Source: Isoetes taiwanensis (taxonomy: Eukaryota; Streptophyta; Lycopodiopsida; Isoetales; Isoetaceae). Taken from it: 64,000 bases of DNA. Below, one piece after another: positions 1-10,546 of the stretch. Position 1 is the stretch's first letter, and each line of letters starts with the position of its first letter. Both the position numbers and the translations under genes were made by a program. The notes below the pieces were generated by a model that was not told the DNA's origin, searched no databases, and saw only the letters and a program-made list of their open reading frames with translations. The DNA lies in contig JAJEKV010000331.1 in assembly GCA_021234155.1 (NCBI GenBank), forward strand, positions 122,001 to 186,000. Reading direction: 5' to 3'.

Positions 1-283
1 TTCCGAAGGCTAAGATTAGCCTGAGCAAAGGCCGTGGGCCTTTGTCTCACTCAGAATAGAGCATCAGATCCCTTGATCCGAACCTTTTTACCAAATCCGG
101 CCGACCTGTATCAGGTCACCTCATACCCATAAATCAATGGTTAGGGGGTTTTCTAAGAGGGCCTTTATAATTTTAATATAATGACACTTTTGTATATGAA
201 GCAAACGCCATTTGTAAATAACCCCACGCCGCCCCTAGGCATTAATAATTCGCGGAACGTTCACAGGCCACCACGTGGCATTC
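1..283. other. Probable LTR-derived sequence, no gene
   Basis: I see no reading frame of interest. On the minus strand this stretch lies directly downstream of the Ty3/gypsy polyprotein tail that ends at 284, which is where the 3' LTR of such an element would sit. LTR boundaries are not visible because the window cuts the sequence. Confidence 0.3.
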
Positions 284-486
284 CTAGGGCAGACTCTTAG
301 TCCCAAGGCCTGCAAACGCGACTTGCCCTTGGTCCGTAACAATTTCCACCCCTCCCTTTAAGACCTTGTCCTCAAGATCTAAAGTTTCAAATGAGGAAAA
401 TGTTGCACAAACTCCTCCACGGGAGACTGGCCCTGCCACAAGACCGGATATTCACGAATATCTCTATTGTGCAACCGCCAAAGAAA
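284..486 (-). pseudogene. Ty3/gypsy polyprotein C-terminal tail, copy 1
   Basis: Read on the minus strand from about 486, the translation gives REYPVLWQGQSP, EEFVQHFP and then, after one frameshift, LDLEDKVLKGG before a stop at 284. The order (a chromodomain-like W-x-G-x-x-P block, then an FP block, then an L-E-D-K-V tail) is typical of the end of plant Ty3/gypsy chromovirus polyproteins, just before the 3' LTR. Only about 65 residues are present and the frame is broken, so it is a relic. A second, more decayed copy lies at 996-1217 in the same orientation. The assignment rests on motif reading only. Confidence 0.55.
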
Positions 487-995
487 CACCATGCATAGCT
501 CATAAATGTTCATCATTCAGAATAAGACATTAGCTCCACATTTGCAAACACAACTTGGTTAGACTTTTTGCAATCCAAAAGTTGCATCAACAACAAGGAG
601 CAAATTTAGATCATCTGTCTTAGCCGAATACATCAAGCACTACACGCCAAATGGATATTCTTGCGAAAACCAGAGCCAAGCACAAGCCAGATTCCTGATT
701 AGGCAAGATAGTATGACCCAGGCAGTTTGACAAACATCCCGGTGATGCAACCCCAAAACAAGAACCCTTGCCTTTGCAAGAAAAGAAAAAAAAAAGTTGT
801 ACTTTGTATTCTTGGTATATTTACCTTTAGATTGATCCGACCAACCATGGTTGTCTGTCAACCCATACAAACACAAAGATTTCAAGTCCATTCTTGGACT
901 TCTTAACCTTGATTTTATTGCCACTCAAGTATACGAACTTTGCCATCTCAAAATTCGGTAGATACAAGCGAGATCACCCAAAGGTAAAATCGATG
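487..995. other. Spacer between two gypsy tails
   Basis: A minus-strand frame of 94 codons (640-924) contains no domain I recognise and is probably chance or decayed polyprotein. No RNA gene or clear repeat boundary is seen. Confidence 0.3.
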
Positions 996-1217
996 CTACT
1001 CCAAAACCATAGGCGTCCCATAGGGTCTAGCATGCGCGACATGCCCCCAAATTACCTGTAACACGTTATTTTCTCCCCTCCTAAGAACCTTGGCCTCAAG
1101 GTCTAACTAAGGATTCAAGATAGAAAATATATTGTACAATTACTTATTCTTACTTAGGATTTCTCATGTCCCTATGAGACCTTGATATTCCAATAATATC
1201 CTTATTGTACAATTTTT
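996..1217 (-). pseudogene. Ty3/gypsy polyprotein C-terminal tail, copy 2
   Basis: The minus strand carries LDLEAKVLRRG followed by about 25 residues and a stop at 996. It aligns with LDLEDKVLKGG of copy 1, and shared words around it (LYNKDI against LHNRDI upstream) confirm the relationship. Several stops lie upstream. The remnant ends at 1217, where a dispersed repeat begins, suggesting that the repeat inserted into or replaced the rest of the element. Confidence 0.5.
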
Positions 1218-1218
1218 G

Positions 1219-1778
1219 AACTGAATGAATGAACGAAACAAAGAGCCTGTGGCCTCTTATTGACTGCCCGGATGTCGCCTTTTATTCTGCGTCACTTGCT
1301 TTCTATTTTGTTGTGGAAAAGGCAGGTCAACGTCCGGCTGAAAATAGTTTAGCATATTCTATGCAGAATATACCTTCAGAAGATCCCTCGATATTCTTTG
1401 TTACGTGCTCTTACTTTACACAATAGTTTGCTGAGCGCCATAAATATCCGAACGTCATCATGTTTAACCGCAGGTATATCTGTGGTATATTCAGGTTTTT
1501 AAGATGTTTAAACCACATTACAAAAGAAAATACATGGCATTTTTGAGGATATAGCAAATTTCTTGTGATTTAGGGTCAGCTTAAACACGACCACATTCGA
1601 TATTTACATCATTGGGTAATTTGCAGGTATCATGTTTTATGGTCTTGAGGCCAAAAAAGAAGTGAAAACGAACTAGGCTAGCCTTGTCTCCGGTTTTTGG
1701 AAGTCTGGGTCCTAGGGCATCACTAGGGGCATATTAGTTATATAGGAAAACCATGCAAAAAGTTCCCCTTTAGTCTGT
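1219..1778. repeat. Dispersed 560 bp repeat, copy 1
   Basis: This stretch is clearly homologous to 4604-5182 in direct orientation. Both begin AACTGAATGAATGAACG and end CTTTAGTCTGT. Both contain the block GTATATCTGTGGTATATTC. The pair could be LTRs of one element spanning 1219-5182, but I found no matching target duplications, primer-binding site or polypurine tract, so I leave it as a dispersed repeat. Confidence 0.65.
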
Positions 1779-1891
1779 AAAGAAGTGGAGAGCAACCACG
1801 TACTGACGTATAGCCCTAAAAATTCTATTTGATTTGTTTGTCACGAGATGTGGAATTATTAATAGTCTTAATTTTACTAAAAATACAGAAT

Positions 1892-2060
1892 GAACAACTC
1901 TTTATTTGACAAATATTCAATATGACTCATTCATGGCTTTCCTCGGGCCAGCTTTCTCCAGGTAAAATTCCCATTGTTGAGTTTGACGATCAAGTAGTTC
2001 CCTCTTGTGGCAACAAATCCATTTTTGAGATGGAAATTTGTGTTGAAAATATAAAAATTA
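1892..2060. repeat. Dispersed repeat R2, copy 1
   Basis: About 170 bp here match 7296-7467 closely, both starting near CTCTTTATTTGACAAATATTC and ending in TTGAAAATATAAA. The second copy lies beside a retrotransposon primer-binding site, so R2 may be retrotransposon leader or gag sequence. The 77-codon plus frame at 1922-2155 overlaps it and is not conserved as a frame in the other copy. Confidence 0.6.
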
Positions 2061-2791
2061 CGCCAAATCCGGTCATTTGTATTACTAGCAATAATCCGGT
2101 GGTATTCTCGAGCAATAAGGACACTAAATCATTGGTTCTCAAACTCTGGACTTAGGTTACATTTCTTAGCTTTATGCAAAGTGGCCTCATAATCTAGAGT
2201 TTGCCCTATTTTTTTCTAGTCGGATCTGCATATCCTATAACCTCTACTACACAACAAAGTGCTCCAATACCCCTTAAAATACCCCCCTCCCGGTGCCTCA
2301 GAATTGTCGTTGAGCGACGTTCATAACGACGTTTTTGGTTTATAACGACGTGTCCTTTTTTTTTTATTAAGTCATTATTATTAGCAACTTAGCTCTATTT
2401 GTTTTATTACTTATGTTTTTTTTATCTATATTGTGGTTTTTATCTATATTATGTTTTTTATCTATATTATGTTTTTATGAGCCAATACTAGACGCGCGCC
2501 CTTATAGGCTATCACCACCCTATGTTGCTTATAGTGTTGAGCCAACTTTTACACTCACGTATTTTCCAATTTGAAATTGAAAATTTTCGGTCCGATAGCA
2601 AGGAAACTTCCGGTAAATGTCCATACACACAATGCCGGTTGGAAACGAAGTATACTGAGCTTTACGAGAATTTCCGATATCCAACTTACTTTTGTCGTGT
2701 TTTTGGCGAGATCTGTCCGGCCGGATTTTATTTTTTAGCGCGAAAATCTCCTCGTTCCCTCCAAAAAGTCTTCAAAGGTCTTCAAACTTCC

Positions 2792-2825
<34 letters not shown>

Positions 2826-2836
2826 TTTTTGCTCGT
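2061..2836. other. AT-rich spacer with short tandem repeats
   Basis: Positions 2413-2477 hold about three tandem copies of a 20 bp unit containing TTTTTATCTATATTATG. Positions 2793-2823 are a pure poly(A) run, which could be the tail of an old retroinsertion. No gene is seen. Confidence 0.45.
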
Positions 2837-3351
2837 ATGGAGGCAGAGACATTCAATCCTTTCGATGATGTTGATCTTCCCTATTATGGCCAGGATTACG
2901 ATGATGATGCTGATGATGGTTCTCAAAAATAGGTAGTAGACTCCACGGAGCAAGATGATCCTCTTCTTGATCCATATTTCACTCAGAACAATCTGCTCCT
3001 ATGCACCCAAGATTTCTTAACACATTTCGCGCCAAAAGCCAATCTAAAATACGGTTAGCAAAGACTGAGGAGGACGGACAAACAGATTTAAATGGTGATT
3101 CCATGGAACATAAAGAGAATTTGGGGTCTATTGATGTTTCTAAACAAGTTTTTGAGAAAAATCCTGTCGCCATAGAGCAAATAATGGCACGCATAGGAGA
3201 GCCCTTTGTGGAGATAAACAGAGTAGCCGAAAATTTGGTCTCATGCACAAAATCTTTTAATGGAGGCCAGCAAACAGTTTGCACAAGCACTCAAATCTTT
3301 GGTAAGGATTTGGATTTCAACTCTTCCAAAGAGTCTTCAATGGTATCTTAG
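2837..3351 (+). other. Weak open frames after a poly(A) run, unknown
   Basis: An ATG at 2837 opens a short acidic frame (31 residues, rich in D, with DDVDLPYYGQDYDDD) that ends at 2932. A second frame from 3001 (116 residues) follows with no recognisable domain. The acidic composition could fit a decayed retrotransposon gag region or a gene fragment. No splice sites decide the matter. I do not assign a function. Confidence 0.2.
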
Positions 3352-3487
3352 TTACTTCCGATTTTCTCTAACCTTAAACGAGTGCCACCACCAAGTTAAC
3401 CTCGATCATTGCTTAATTTCATGTTATCCACTTGGGTTTTACATTGTGGATCACTGCTCTACCTTTCAAAGATAATAATAATAATGG

Positions 3488-4424
3488 TATTTTGTAGGGT
3501 GAACAACTCCACGGGCCCTGTCCGGTCCCCGGGGCCTTTGGGAGAGGACTTTTTGGGGCAAGCGGCTTCGGGGGATTTTAGGGTCCCCGCTCAAGGTCAA
3601 CACCCCACTCCATGTCAAGACGGGGGTGCAAGGTTCCTACCTAATTTGACAAGGAGAGGGCCTCCAAAACGTAAACCCTGTGGGTTGCCAGGTTCTAGAA
3701 GGGTTTTGCTTTTTGGGGCCGAGTTTTGGTCTGTTGCAACTTGGAGACAAGGGGAACCGGACGGAACGGAGTTTGGTCCTATCCTCCTCCCGATGTGGCA
3801 ATTAGAAGTCGGGTGGCACTTTTGTAGCGGCAAGCCATTCACAAATTCGTAATTAATGCATTGTACGAAAATAAATTCTGATTTTTTGCCAGCTGGATTC
3901 CTAATTCATCTCCAGCACACAGCCCAATTTTCGGAATTTTTGGAGAAGGTCTAGGTCAAAGGGTTAGCATTAGAACGGTCGGGGCAGCCCGTTGCGGGGC
4001 AACCGAGCTGGCACCCTTCCCCAAGTCAAACGAGGCCAGGACCTTGCAGGGCTCCCTCACAAGAGGGGAGAGTCCGGGCCCCAGGAGGCGGGATCCAAAA
4101 AAGTTCCCGAGGCAGCCCTTCATGGCGCGCCCTGGGGGGCCGTGACGCTAACGATCACCTTCCCGAGGGCGGTTCCCCTATCCGACCGTTGGATCCTCCG
4201 TTCAGGGCCCTTCAAGAAGGCCCAAAAGATTCCAGATCGGTCCGGGAGAACTTGTCAAACCGCGGAGCGTCCTGAGGTCGGCCTTGTAGAAACCGCAGTG
4301 TTTTGTCGTTCGGGCACCGGGAGGCTCGGAATGGCAAATCGACCTCGCCAAGTCGTCCGGAATGGCGAAATTACCCTAGGGAGCAAGTTACAAGGTCGGT
4401 TTTGCAAAAGAAAGAAACACTCAC
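3488..4424. other. GC-rich block, probably captured DNA
   Basis: Base composition changes sharply from AT-rich flanks to GC-rich sequence with many GGCC and GGGG runs. Overlapping frames on both strands (for example 3992-4504 plus) are explained by low stop-codon frequency in GC-rich DNA. The block runs into the kinase fragment at its right end, so it is likely the downstream intron of a captured gene or other captured sequence. Confidence 0.35.
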
Positions 4425-4556
4425 GCCCTCCACGGCGGAGTATCCGGCATCCACATCCTAGGCCAATTGACCGGTGGTCGCTCCTCCTCCGCCAATTTTC
4501 TTGAGCACATCGTAATGCTCGATAAGATTGGGATAGTCCTTGCTCAAATCTGTCAT
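4425..4556 (-). pseudogene. Fragment of a protein kinase first exon
   Basis: On the minus strand an ATG at 4556 begins a short frame reading HYDVLKKIGGGGATTGQLA, then TAG at 4460-4458, then in the same frame DVDAGYSAVEG, followed by GTGAGTG. This matches the start of a kinase N-lobe: a Y-x-x-L-K-K-I-G strand, a glycine-rich loop ending in A, then D-x-x-x-G-x-x-A-V. The GTGAGTG right after it is a good splice donor. The premature stop, an irregular glycine loop and the absence of any later exon make it a captured, dead fragment. The kinase subfamily cannot be told. The short leader upstream is cut off at 4604, where the dispersed repeat begins. Confidence 0.45.
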
Positions 4557-4603
4557 TATTCTTCTTCATTCCGACAAACACAAACGAAAGCGAAACCTAA
4601 AGA

Positions 4604-5182
4604 AACTGAATGAATGAACGAAACAAAGAGCCCGTGCCCTTTTATTGACTGCCCGGACGTTGCCTTTTTTTCTACACTAAAAATAGACGCCACGCTTCTC
4701 CAAATAGATTTGCGTCATTTGCCTATTTATCCGCAAGAAATGCATGGAAAAGGCTGGTCAACGTCCGGCCGAAAATAGTTTGGCATATTCTAGCAGAACA
4801 TACCTTCAGAAGATCCCTCGATATTCTTTGTTACGTAAATATCTTGATACTTTAGACAATAATTTGCCGAGCGCCATAAATATCGGAACGTCATCATCAT
4901 GTTTAAACCGCAGGTATATCTGTGGTATATTCAGGTTTTTAAGATGTTTAAACCACATCACAAAAGAAAAGAAAATACATGAGAAAAATACGACCACGTT
5001 CGATATTTACAGCATTGGGTAATTTGCATGTATCATGTTTTATAGTCTTGAGGCTGTAAAGGAAGTGAAAACGAACTAGGCTAGCCTTGTCTCGGTTTTT
5101 TGGAAGTCCGGGTCCTAGGGCATCACTAGGGGCATACTAGTTATATAGGAAAGCCATGCAAAAAAGTTCTCCTTTAGTCTGT
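4604..5182. repeat. Dispersed 560 bp repeat, copy 2
   Basis: Direct-orientation homologue of 1219-1778, with the same start and end words. It carries a few insertions and deletions relative to copy 1, for example an extra ~65 bp around 4665-4745. Confidence 0.65.
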
Positions 5183-5236
5183 GAATGTTAAATACAGTTT
5201 TTGTTTCATATTCATTTGCTTTTGATTTTGCTGCAG

Positions 5237-5528
5237 ACATCATCAGAACTCTGTTGCTATAACGACTCGAAGCTTGGTAAATCGCTCTACCAAAGCATTT
5301 GCCCAATCGGCGTACAGGGTGCGCATCAAATTGTGGGACGATTTGGTAGGCTACCCACCTCAAATCTTTCTTAAAAATTTTTGCAATTTAAGGGTGCAAA
5401 TATTTGAGAAATGCCGGGTTTGGACCCATGTAGCTATTGATCTTAAAATCTTTCTGCAATCAGTATCTATAGTATTTGGAGTTGATGAATCTGCAAGAGA
5501 TCGCATTGAAAATCTCAAGCTTAGATGA
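5237..5528 (+). CDS. Possible terminal exon of an unknown gene
   Basis: A strong acceptor (TTGATTTTGCTGCAG) precedes 5237, and the frame stays open for about 97 codons to TGA at 5528. The translation includes YRVRIKLWDDLVGYPPQIF, then EKCRVWTHVAIDLKIFLQS and ends in DRIENLKLR. Composition looks protein-like rather than random, and what follows resembles a 3' untranslated region. No upstream exon is visible because the 560 bp repeat ends just before it. I recognise no domain. It could equally be a captured gene fragment. Confidence 0.3.
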
Positions 5529-6764
5529 ACTTCTTCTTGACTGGAGCGAATTTGTTTTGGTGGTGAGGATTACCTTTCTTATGCCATAGATTTAAAACAA
5601 TTTACACGACTTTTGCAAAAGCCAGTGTGCATCTTTTATTTTGTTTCCATCGTAGTCTGTGCAGCAGGCTAAAGTTTGCAATTTTTGTCAGGGTCTAGGG
5701 CTTCTGATTTCCAGCAAGGATGTGTTTGCATTTTCTTGTACTGGCTTTGTTGAACATTCTTGTTTCATATCGTGGAGCTCGATCTTGGACCTTCAAAATT
5801 TCTTGAATGCATGGCCATGCAGCATTTGCTGATGCTTAGACATATGAATCCTAATATAATTGAGATTGATCTGGAGTGCACATCATGTTTTCCATCTATT
5901 TGGCTTTAAATGCAATTGTTTGTATTTGTCTTTCAAATGCCACTGTTACATTCTTGTTCTTGAATTCTGCAATAGTTCGGTATTGGAGTTTGAAGTGCTC
6001 AAGAGAGTTGCAAAACTATTGCTTCATACATTTGTCTTATTTTAGCTTGTGCATTTTGATAAATAGTCTTGCAGTAGATGCCATGGTGCGAGCTACATTG
6101 TTCTTAGCCGAAACTACAATCTGAAGCATGAAAAGGGAATGAATGAGATTCACAAACATGTAAGGGCAACCCTTTGTGCGACAGCACTTTGTAACACTAG
6201 ATTCAACAAGTCATGGGAACTTATGAACTTGCTTATGCTACTTAGATGAGTCTGCATTGTTTTTTAAATTGTCATTCATGTTTGTCATAAGACATCATTA
6301 GAATTATGAATGGCATGAGTGGTTACTTAGGCACTTAAAATTGACTAGAAATGTACTTAAAGGTAGTATGGAAATTTTTACTTCTCATTTGATGCTCCAT
6401 TAGAAAAAAAAATGAAAAAAATGAAAAACAGGCATATCTTGTGGGATTTAAGATTTAGGTCTTTTTTTTTTTTAATAAGAAGGTATTGTGCCTTAATTTT
6501 TACTGAACGTATATAGCTTTGTATTCAGTTAAGAGCTAGCATTGTTCCCAGTTGATGTCTCCTCCAAAAGAAACTGTTTTAGTATATAGATAGGGGTTAC
6601 AACTTTATCATATTTTGAGTTCTAAAAAAAATAGAATCTAACCGGGACTTTCCATAATTTGTACCTTGCAAGATGTTATAGTTGGGTGTTAAGTGCCAGA
6701 ATTTTTGAGATTAAAGCGGTCTCAATTCTTAGTTAATCTTACCCCATGGAATTTCTAACTACAT
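5529..6764. other. Spacer without recognisable gene
   Basis: The first 600 bp resemble 3' untranslated or intronic plant sequence (T-rich, several TTGTTTG words). Short frames at 5860-6124 have no domain. Nothing repetitive stands out. Confidence 0.35.
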
Positions 6765-7262
6765 GTTGGAAATCTTACCTATTTTCCTCATGTGGAAACC
6801 TTACCTATTTTTCCTCCTTGTGCGGAAACCCTTCCTATTTTCCTTCCTTCCTATGGAAACCCTTCCTAATTTCCATCATGCAAGGAAATCGGGAAGGGTT
6901 TCCACCCAAAATTTGAATTTTGGGGTGACGTGGGCACTTGATGGACGTGCGCCTTAATGTCAGGCGTCCGTGTCGAAAAGTGTGAGCCATAAAGGCTCAC
7001 GCGTGTGTTTAAAAAAAAAAAAAAATTCGGGAAAACCCTTCTGTTTTCCACGGAAACCCTTCCGATTTTTCAATATGGAAACCCTTCCGGCTTTCCATGG
7101 AAACCCTTCCGAATTTCGTAGAGAAGGAAAAACGGAAGGGTTCCATGGAAACCCTTCTACTTTTCCATGGAAACCCTTCCGAAGTTTTATTGAAAGCCGG
7201 AAGGGTTTCCATGGAAAGTTGTAAGGGTTTCCATGGAAACCGGAAGGGTTTCCATGGGAGTC
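6765..7262. repeat. Palindromic GGGTTTCCATGGAAACCC array
   Basis: Two clusters (about 6765-6905 and 7031-7262) consist of many diverged copies of GGAAACCCTTCC and its reverse complement GGAAGGGTTTCC, often joined into the perfect palindrome GGGTTTCCATGGAAACCC. Copies occur in both orientations, so the region can fold extensively. The six overlapping frames seen here are a by-product of the repeat. The centre holds a small hairpin and a GC-richer spacer. Confidence 0.8.
6982..7000. other. Perfect 7 bp hairpin in the array centre
   Basis: GTGAGCC and GGCTCAC are separated by a 5-base loop. It sits in the unique spacer between the two palindrome clusters. No function is implied. Confidence 0.5.
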
Positions 7263-7295
7263 CAACCCAAATCGGGCGATTTAGAACCATCGGAA

Positions 7296-7467
7296 TGAGC
7301 AGCTCTTTTTATTTGACAAATATTCAATATGACTCATTCACGGCTTTCCTCGGCCAACTTTCTCCAGGTAAAGATTCCCATTGCTGAGTTTGATGCATCA
7401 GTAGTTCCCTCTTGTGGCACCAATCCATTTTGCAGGTTGAAATTTGTGTTGAAAATATAAACATTAT
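7296..7467. repeat. Dispersed repeat R2, copy 2
   Basis: Matches 1892-2060 in direct orientation. It lies between the palindrome array and the retrotransposon leader region at 7468-7800. Confidence 0.6.
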
Positions 7468-8460
7468 CCACGTCGGAAGAACTCACGAGCTTGCCTTTGA
7501 TGAAAAACTCGAGATGACATTCTCACCTTCGCTTCCAACCATAATGTAGCATTTTCCCACTGGGACAAAGTGGAAAGGAAGCTTTTTTCCTCGAAAAGTA
7601 ATTTGGTTTCAGCCAAGCATTTTTCGTGCCAATAATGCATTATAAGTCCTACTTGAATTGACGCAATGAGGTTTCCATGGTGGACAAATCTTCATCGTAG
7701 TGGAACAAAATTAGTTTATATGGTCGCAAAACAACATAGCAAATGTGTAACCTAGCTCAAATTTTATTGAACCAACCTAGAGATACTTTAATACCAATTG
7801 TGATAGAATTAGGAGGAGGAGAACAAGGTAAATTGAAATTGTGTGGCGTTTTTGACCTACCTCTGCCCTTAAAATGGTACTTGGTATGGCGGACAGCCAA
7901 CCAAGAAGAAGAAAAATGAGGACATGCCTCGCCATGCCTCATTCTTCCATTATCAGCGTTTGGGGCTATATCCGCCGCACCATCTCCATCTCCAGGTGCC
8001 ATCTCTCGCCTTTATAACCGTGATATTCAAAGCGGGTTGCAAGATTGTGTAGAGTTCATTTCGTACAAAATGTGAAAAAGCCTTATCTCCGTATTTGTGA
8101 TCTTGTTGCACTAGCTAGGGAGTAACCTTACTACGTTAGCGCGTAAGATATAGCATCTTTGGTAATTCTGCTCTAGCAGAACCCTTGTCACATGGGGAGA
8201 ACGCAGATGTTTGATTCTTGGGTGTCTCGAGAATAAATCTTTTCTATCTTTTCGGATGGGCCTCCAAATGATCATCGCGAGCTTTGTTGTCGCCTTTGGC
8301 CCGATTTGGGCTCTTCGTGATCCGTTACATGGTACATAATCAAGCGCCATAGGCCTCGAACAAGAATCAGAGTTGGAGGGCCAATTTAAGGGCGATGGCA
8401 AGTTTGGCCCTTATTTTTTCAAATATTTCAAGCATATACTAACATATCCCTAGAATATGC
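7468..8460 (-). mobile_element. LTR retrotransposon 5' end remnant (minus)
   Basis: On the minus strand the sequence around 7786-7802 reads TCTATCACAATTGGTATTAAAG. That is an LTR end in CA followed by a primer-binding site similar to the initiator-Met tRNA site (TTGGTATCAGAG). The LTR would occupy about 7801-8460 and the internal leader would run down from 7800, with an ATG near 7675 that opens only a very short frame. No gag or pol domain survives. The LTR's outer boundary is not certain. Confidence 0.45.
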
Positions 8461-8535
8461 TAAAACCCCACATGCGCAAGGACTTGTCCCCCTAGGGGCA
8501 GCCCAAAAAACATATATTTTTCTTTCTCCATCAAG
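8425..8535. repeat. Dispersed repeat R3, copy 1
   Basis: About 110 bp match 29258-29375, sharing AGCATATACTA/AGCATATACCTA, a CCCCCTAGGGGCA block and GGGGCAGCCCAAAAAACA. Both copies run into pyrimidine- or purine-rich stretches on the right. Confidence 0.6.
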
Positions 8536-9644
8536 AAACTCAACACGCCTTTTAGAATTTTCTTTCTATGGTTTTTTTTTATTCCCTCCCTCACCATGCT
8601 TATTTTTACTCTCTAATCACACATTTCTTGCATTGTCACTTTCTATTCTCCATATTCCTCCTCTTTCTATAATTGCTCAACTGTTTCACACTCTTCTCTC
8701 AAAAATCTTCCACAACAATCTAATTGATGTTGGAAGTTGAAAAAATACATACATCAGCGCCACCAGGTGGTACATAGCTCTTGATAATTATTGCAACGTA
8801 GAAAAATGGAGTTCTTATTGGAATACCTATAATTATAAGTAGCCAACATACTTGATCATCTAAGTTGTTACATAAGTATTTGATCTTATCCTCTTGTAAG
8901 TTTATGATTTTAATGTTGTTCCTTGGGGCATTTGGAGGGTTCTCAATTGCACCAAGTGCCTCTACAATAACATTCCCTATTGAAAACGGTATGGTGCATG
9001 TTTGCCTAGATGTTTATCTCTTTGTAATGACCCTAATAGATCATGCATCCGCAGACATTGCATTTATGGATGTGGTTTCTTATTCGAAAGGAAAATGTAT
9101 TGCAAGAACTTGAACCTTCATGGTTATACGAGGGCAACATTAAGGTATATACAAGAGGCTTGGCAAAAAGTTGTGCTACATAACATGGTCATTTTTGAAT
9201 AGTTGGTAGTGGTAAAATGATGGTTTAAATAGGGTTAACTAAAACATCCACGTGGTTCAAATTATAAACAAACCGTTTCGCGGCATATTATAATGGAAAG
9301 ATGGACGGCTATGATTACATTGAGAAAAGGGTTGAGATGATTCCACCTCGGTCTAAAGGTAAAGGCGTGGGAAAAAAACCTTCTCGACATGATGGAGGGA
9401 GTGCATCACCTGGACATTTGTTAACAAAAATATAATATAATTACAGATTTACCCATCTTCTCATTCATTCATTTATCAATTTTATACCTGTATCGAATCA
9501 TGTCTTTTTCCCCTGTTGGTAAATTATATTGTATTTGTCCATAGCAAAAAATCGGGACACAACATATGGAATACATAACACTTTCTAATCTATTTGTTTC
9601 GCACACAAACATTTGAAACAGAATTTTGAGATTTTCAATATAAG
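8536..9644. other. Spacer downstream of gene A
   Basis: AT-rich sequence with a small 82-codon frame at 8865-9113 that has a hydrophobic start but no recognisable family. The last few hundred bases presumably include the 3' untranslated region of the minus-strand gene ending at 9645. No repeat is obvious. Confidence 0.4.
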
Positions 9645-10436
9645 CTAGTTAGTGGGGAGCAGGAAGAGCTCGTTGATGGTTTTGGTAAGGGTCTCTGCAG
9701 GGACTACAGTGATCGCCAATGCATGAGCCATGCTACTCACAAGGTTACTGAGGATTTCATATTTGTAGGAGCGCACTACGATGGACTGGTCGGCGGTTGC
9801 CATACTTTTACCAAGATCTGAGCGCAACATTTTGGCAACGCCATGGAATATGTAGAGTGCTGGGTTGCTGTCTGCCCCAACAAAATGATACCCAACAAAC
9901 ATAGTCTGAGTCTCTGTCATGCTTGTCAATGAAGAAGCTTGAATTAGGAGCTGTCTAATGATGATGGTTGGATCCTCAATGCCACTTTCACCAACAAATG
10001 AAGCAATCTCCTTCAGCAATGCCTTACAGTCTCCTTTGCCATCATAGCCAAAATCTTGTTTTTCGGAGCGTACCAGCGGCATGTAGCTCCCAAAGCCAAC
10101 CAGGGCTGAAAGGAGCTCTCCGAATCCTTTGGCTTCGGCTGCAGCATCCGCGCTTGCATTGGGGATATAGTTGACACTCACCATGGCCGTGGCTAGGAAA
10201 GTGGAAAGGACATCAACATGAAGCTTTGGATTCTGAAAAGTCTCCACGTTTGAAGGAGGCGGGGAAGTCCTTTCGGGCAAGTTGAGCGCACTAGCTCGGC
10301 TAATGGCCTCGCCTATGCTAGCGGCCCCCTGAAGAAGATCATCCCCTGCTTTCCCCTTGGTCTTCTTGCCACCTTCATATTTCAACAATTCTAAGTTACG
10401 GCGAGCTTGCTCGGCAGTCAGAAGAAGAGGAGCCAT
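9645..10436 (-). CDS. Uncharacterised paralogue A, 263 aa
   Basis: An uninterrupted frame from ATG at 10436 to TAG at 9645. It belongs to the same family as the plus-strand gene at 11438-12280 and the broken copy at 38853-40992. Shared landmarks in order: LLLTAEQARRNLELL at the N-terminus, a proline-rich PPPSNVETF segment near residue 60, STFLATAMVSVNYIPN near 80-95, EAKGF near 105, a C-x-x-L-L helix near 135, and a C-terminal SYKYEILSNLVSSMAHALA block. There is no signal peptide, membrane segment or catalytic motif that I can see; predicted secondary structure would be mostly helical with a strand-rich last third. It lacks introns. A divergent neighbour about 1 kb away suggests local duplication with inversion. 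The function is unknown to me and I do not guess one. Confidence 0.8.
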   Translation of the reverse strand: MAPLLLTAEQARRNLELLKYEGGKKTKGKAGDDLLQGAASIGEAISRASALNLPERTSPPPSNVETFQNPKLHVDVLSTFLATAMVSVNYIPNASADAAAEAKGFGELLSALVGFGSYMPLVRSEKQDFGYDGKGDCKALLKEIASFVGESGIEDPTIIIRQLLIQASSLTSMTETQTMFVGYHFVGADSNPALYIFHGVAKMLRSDLGKSMATADQSIVVRSYKYEILSNLVSSMAHALAITVVPAETLTKTINELFLLPTN

Positions 10437-10523
10437 CCCTCAACCTACAAACTACTTGATCTTACTCTTGTCTATTGCAATTTGCAATGGCTCTTCTTAT
10501 CAAACAAGTAAATGATACTTTGC

Positions 10524-10529
10524 CACGTG
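10524..10529. promoter_or_regulatory. G-box CACGTG upstream of gene A
   Basis: A CACGTG core lies about 88 bp upstream of the gene A start codon. In plants this core binds bZIP and bHLH factors; whether it acts here is inference. Confidence 0.35.
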
Positions 10530-10546
10530 ATCCTTATCTTTTAAGA

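Noticed and set aside
2522-2932. 136-codon frame spanning a poly(A) run as a lysine string
   Set aside because: The lysine run is simply the poly(A) tract; the frame upstream has no domain.
3992-4504. 170-codon plus-strand frame
   Set aside because: GC-rich DNA with few stops; the opposite strand carries the kinase fragment, and the translation has no domain.
6763-7387. Six overlapping frames rich in METLP and HGNPS words
   Set aside because: They are translations of the palindromic repeat.
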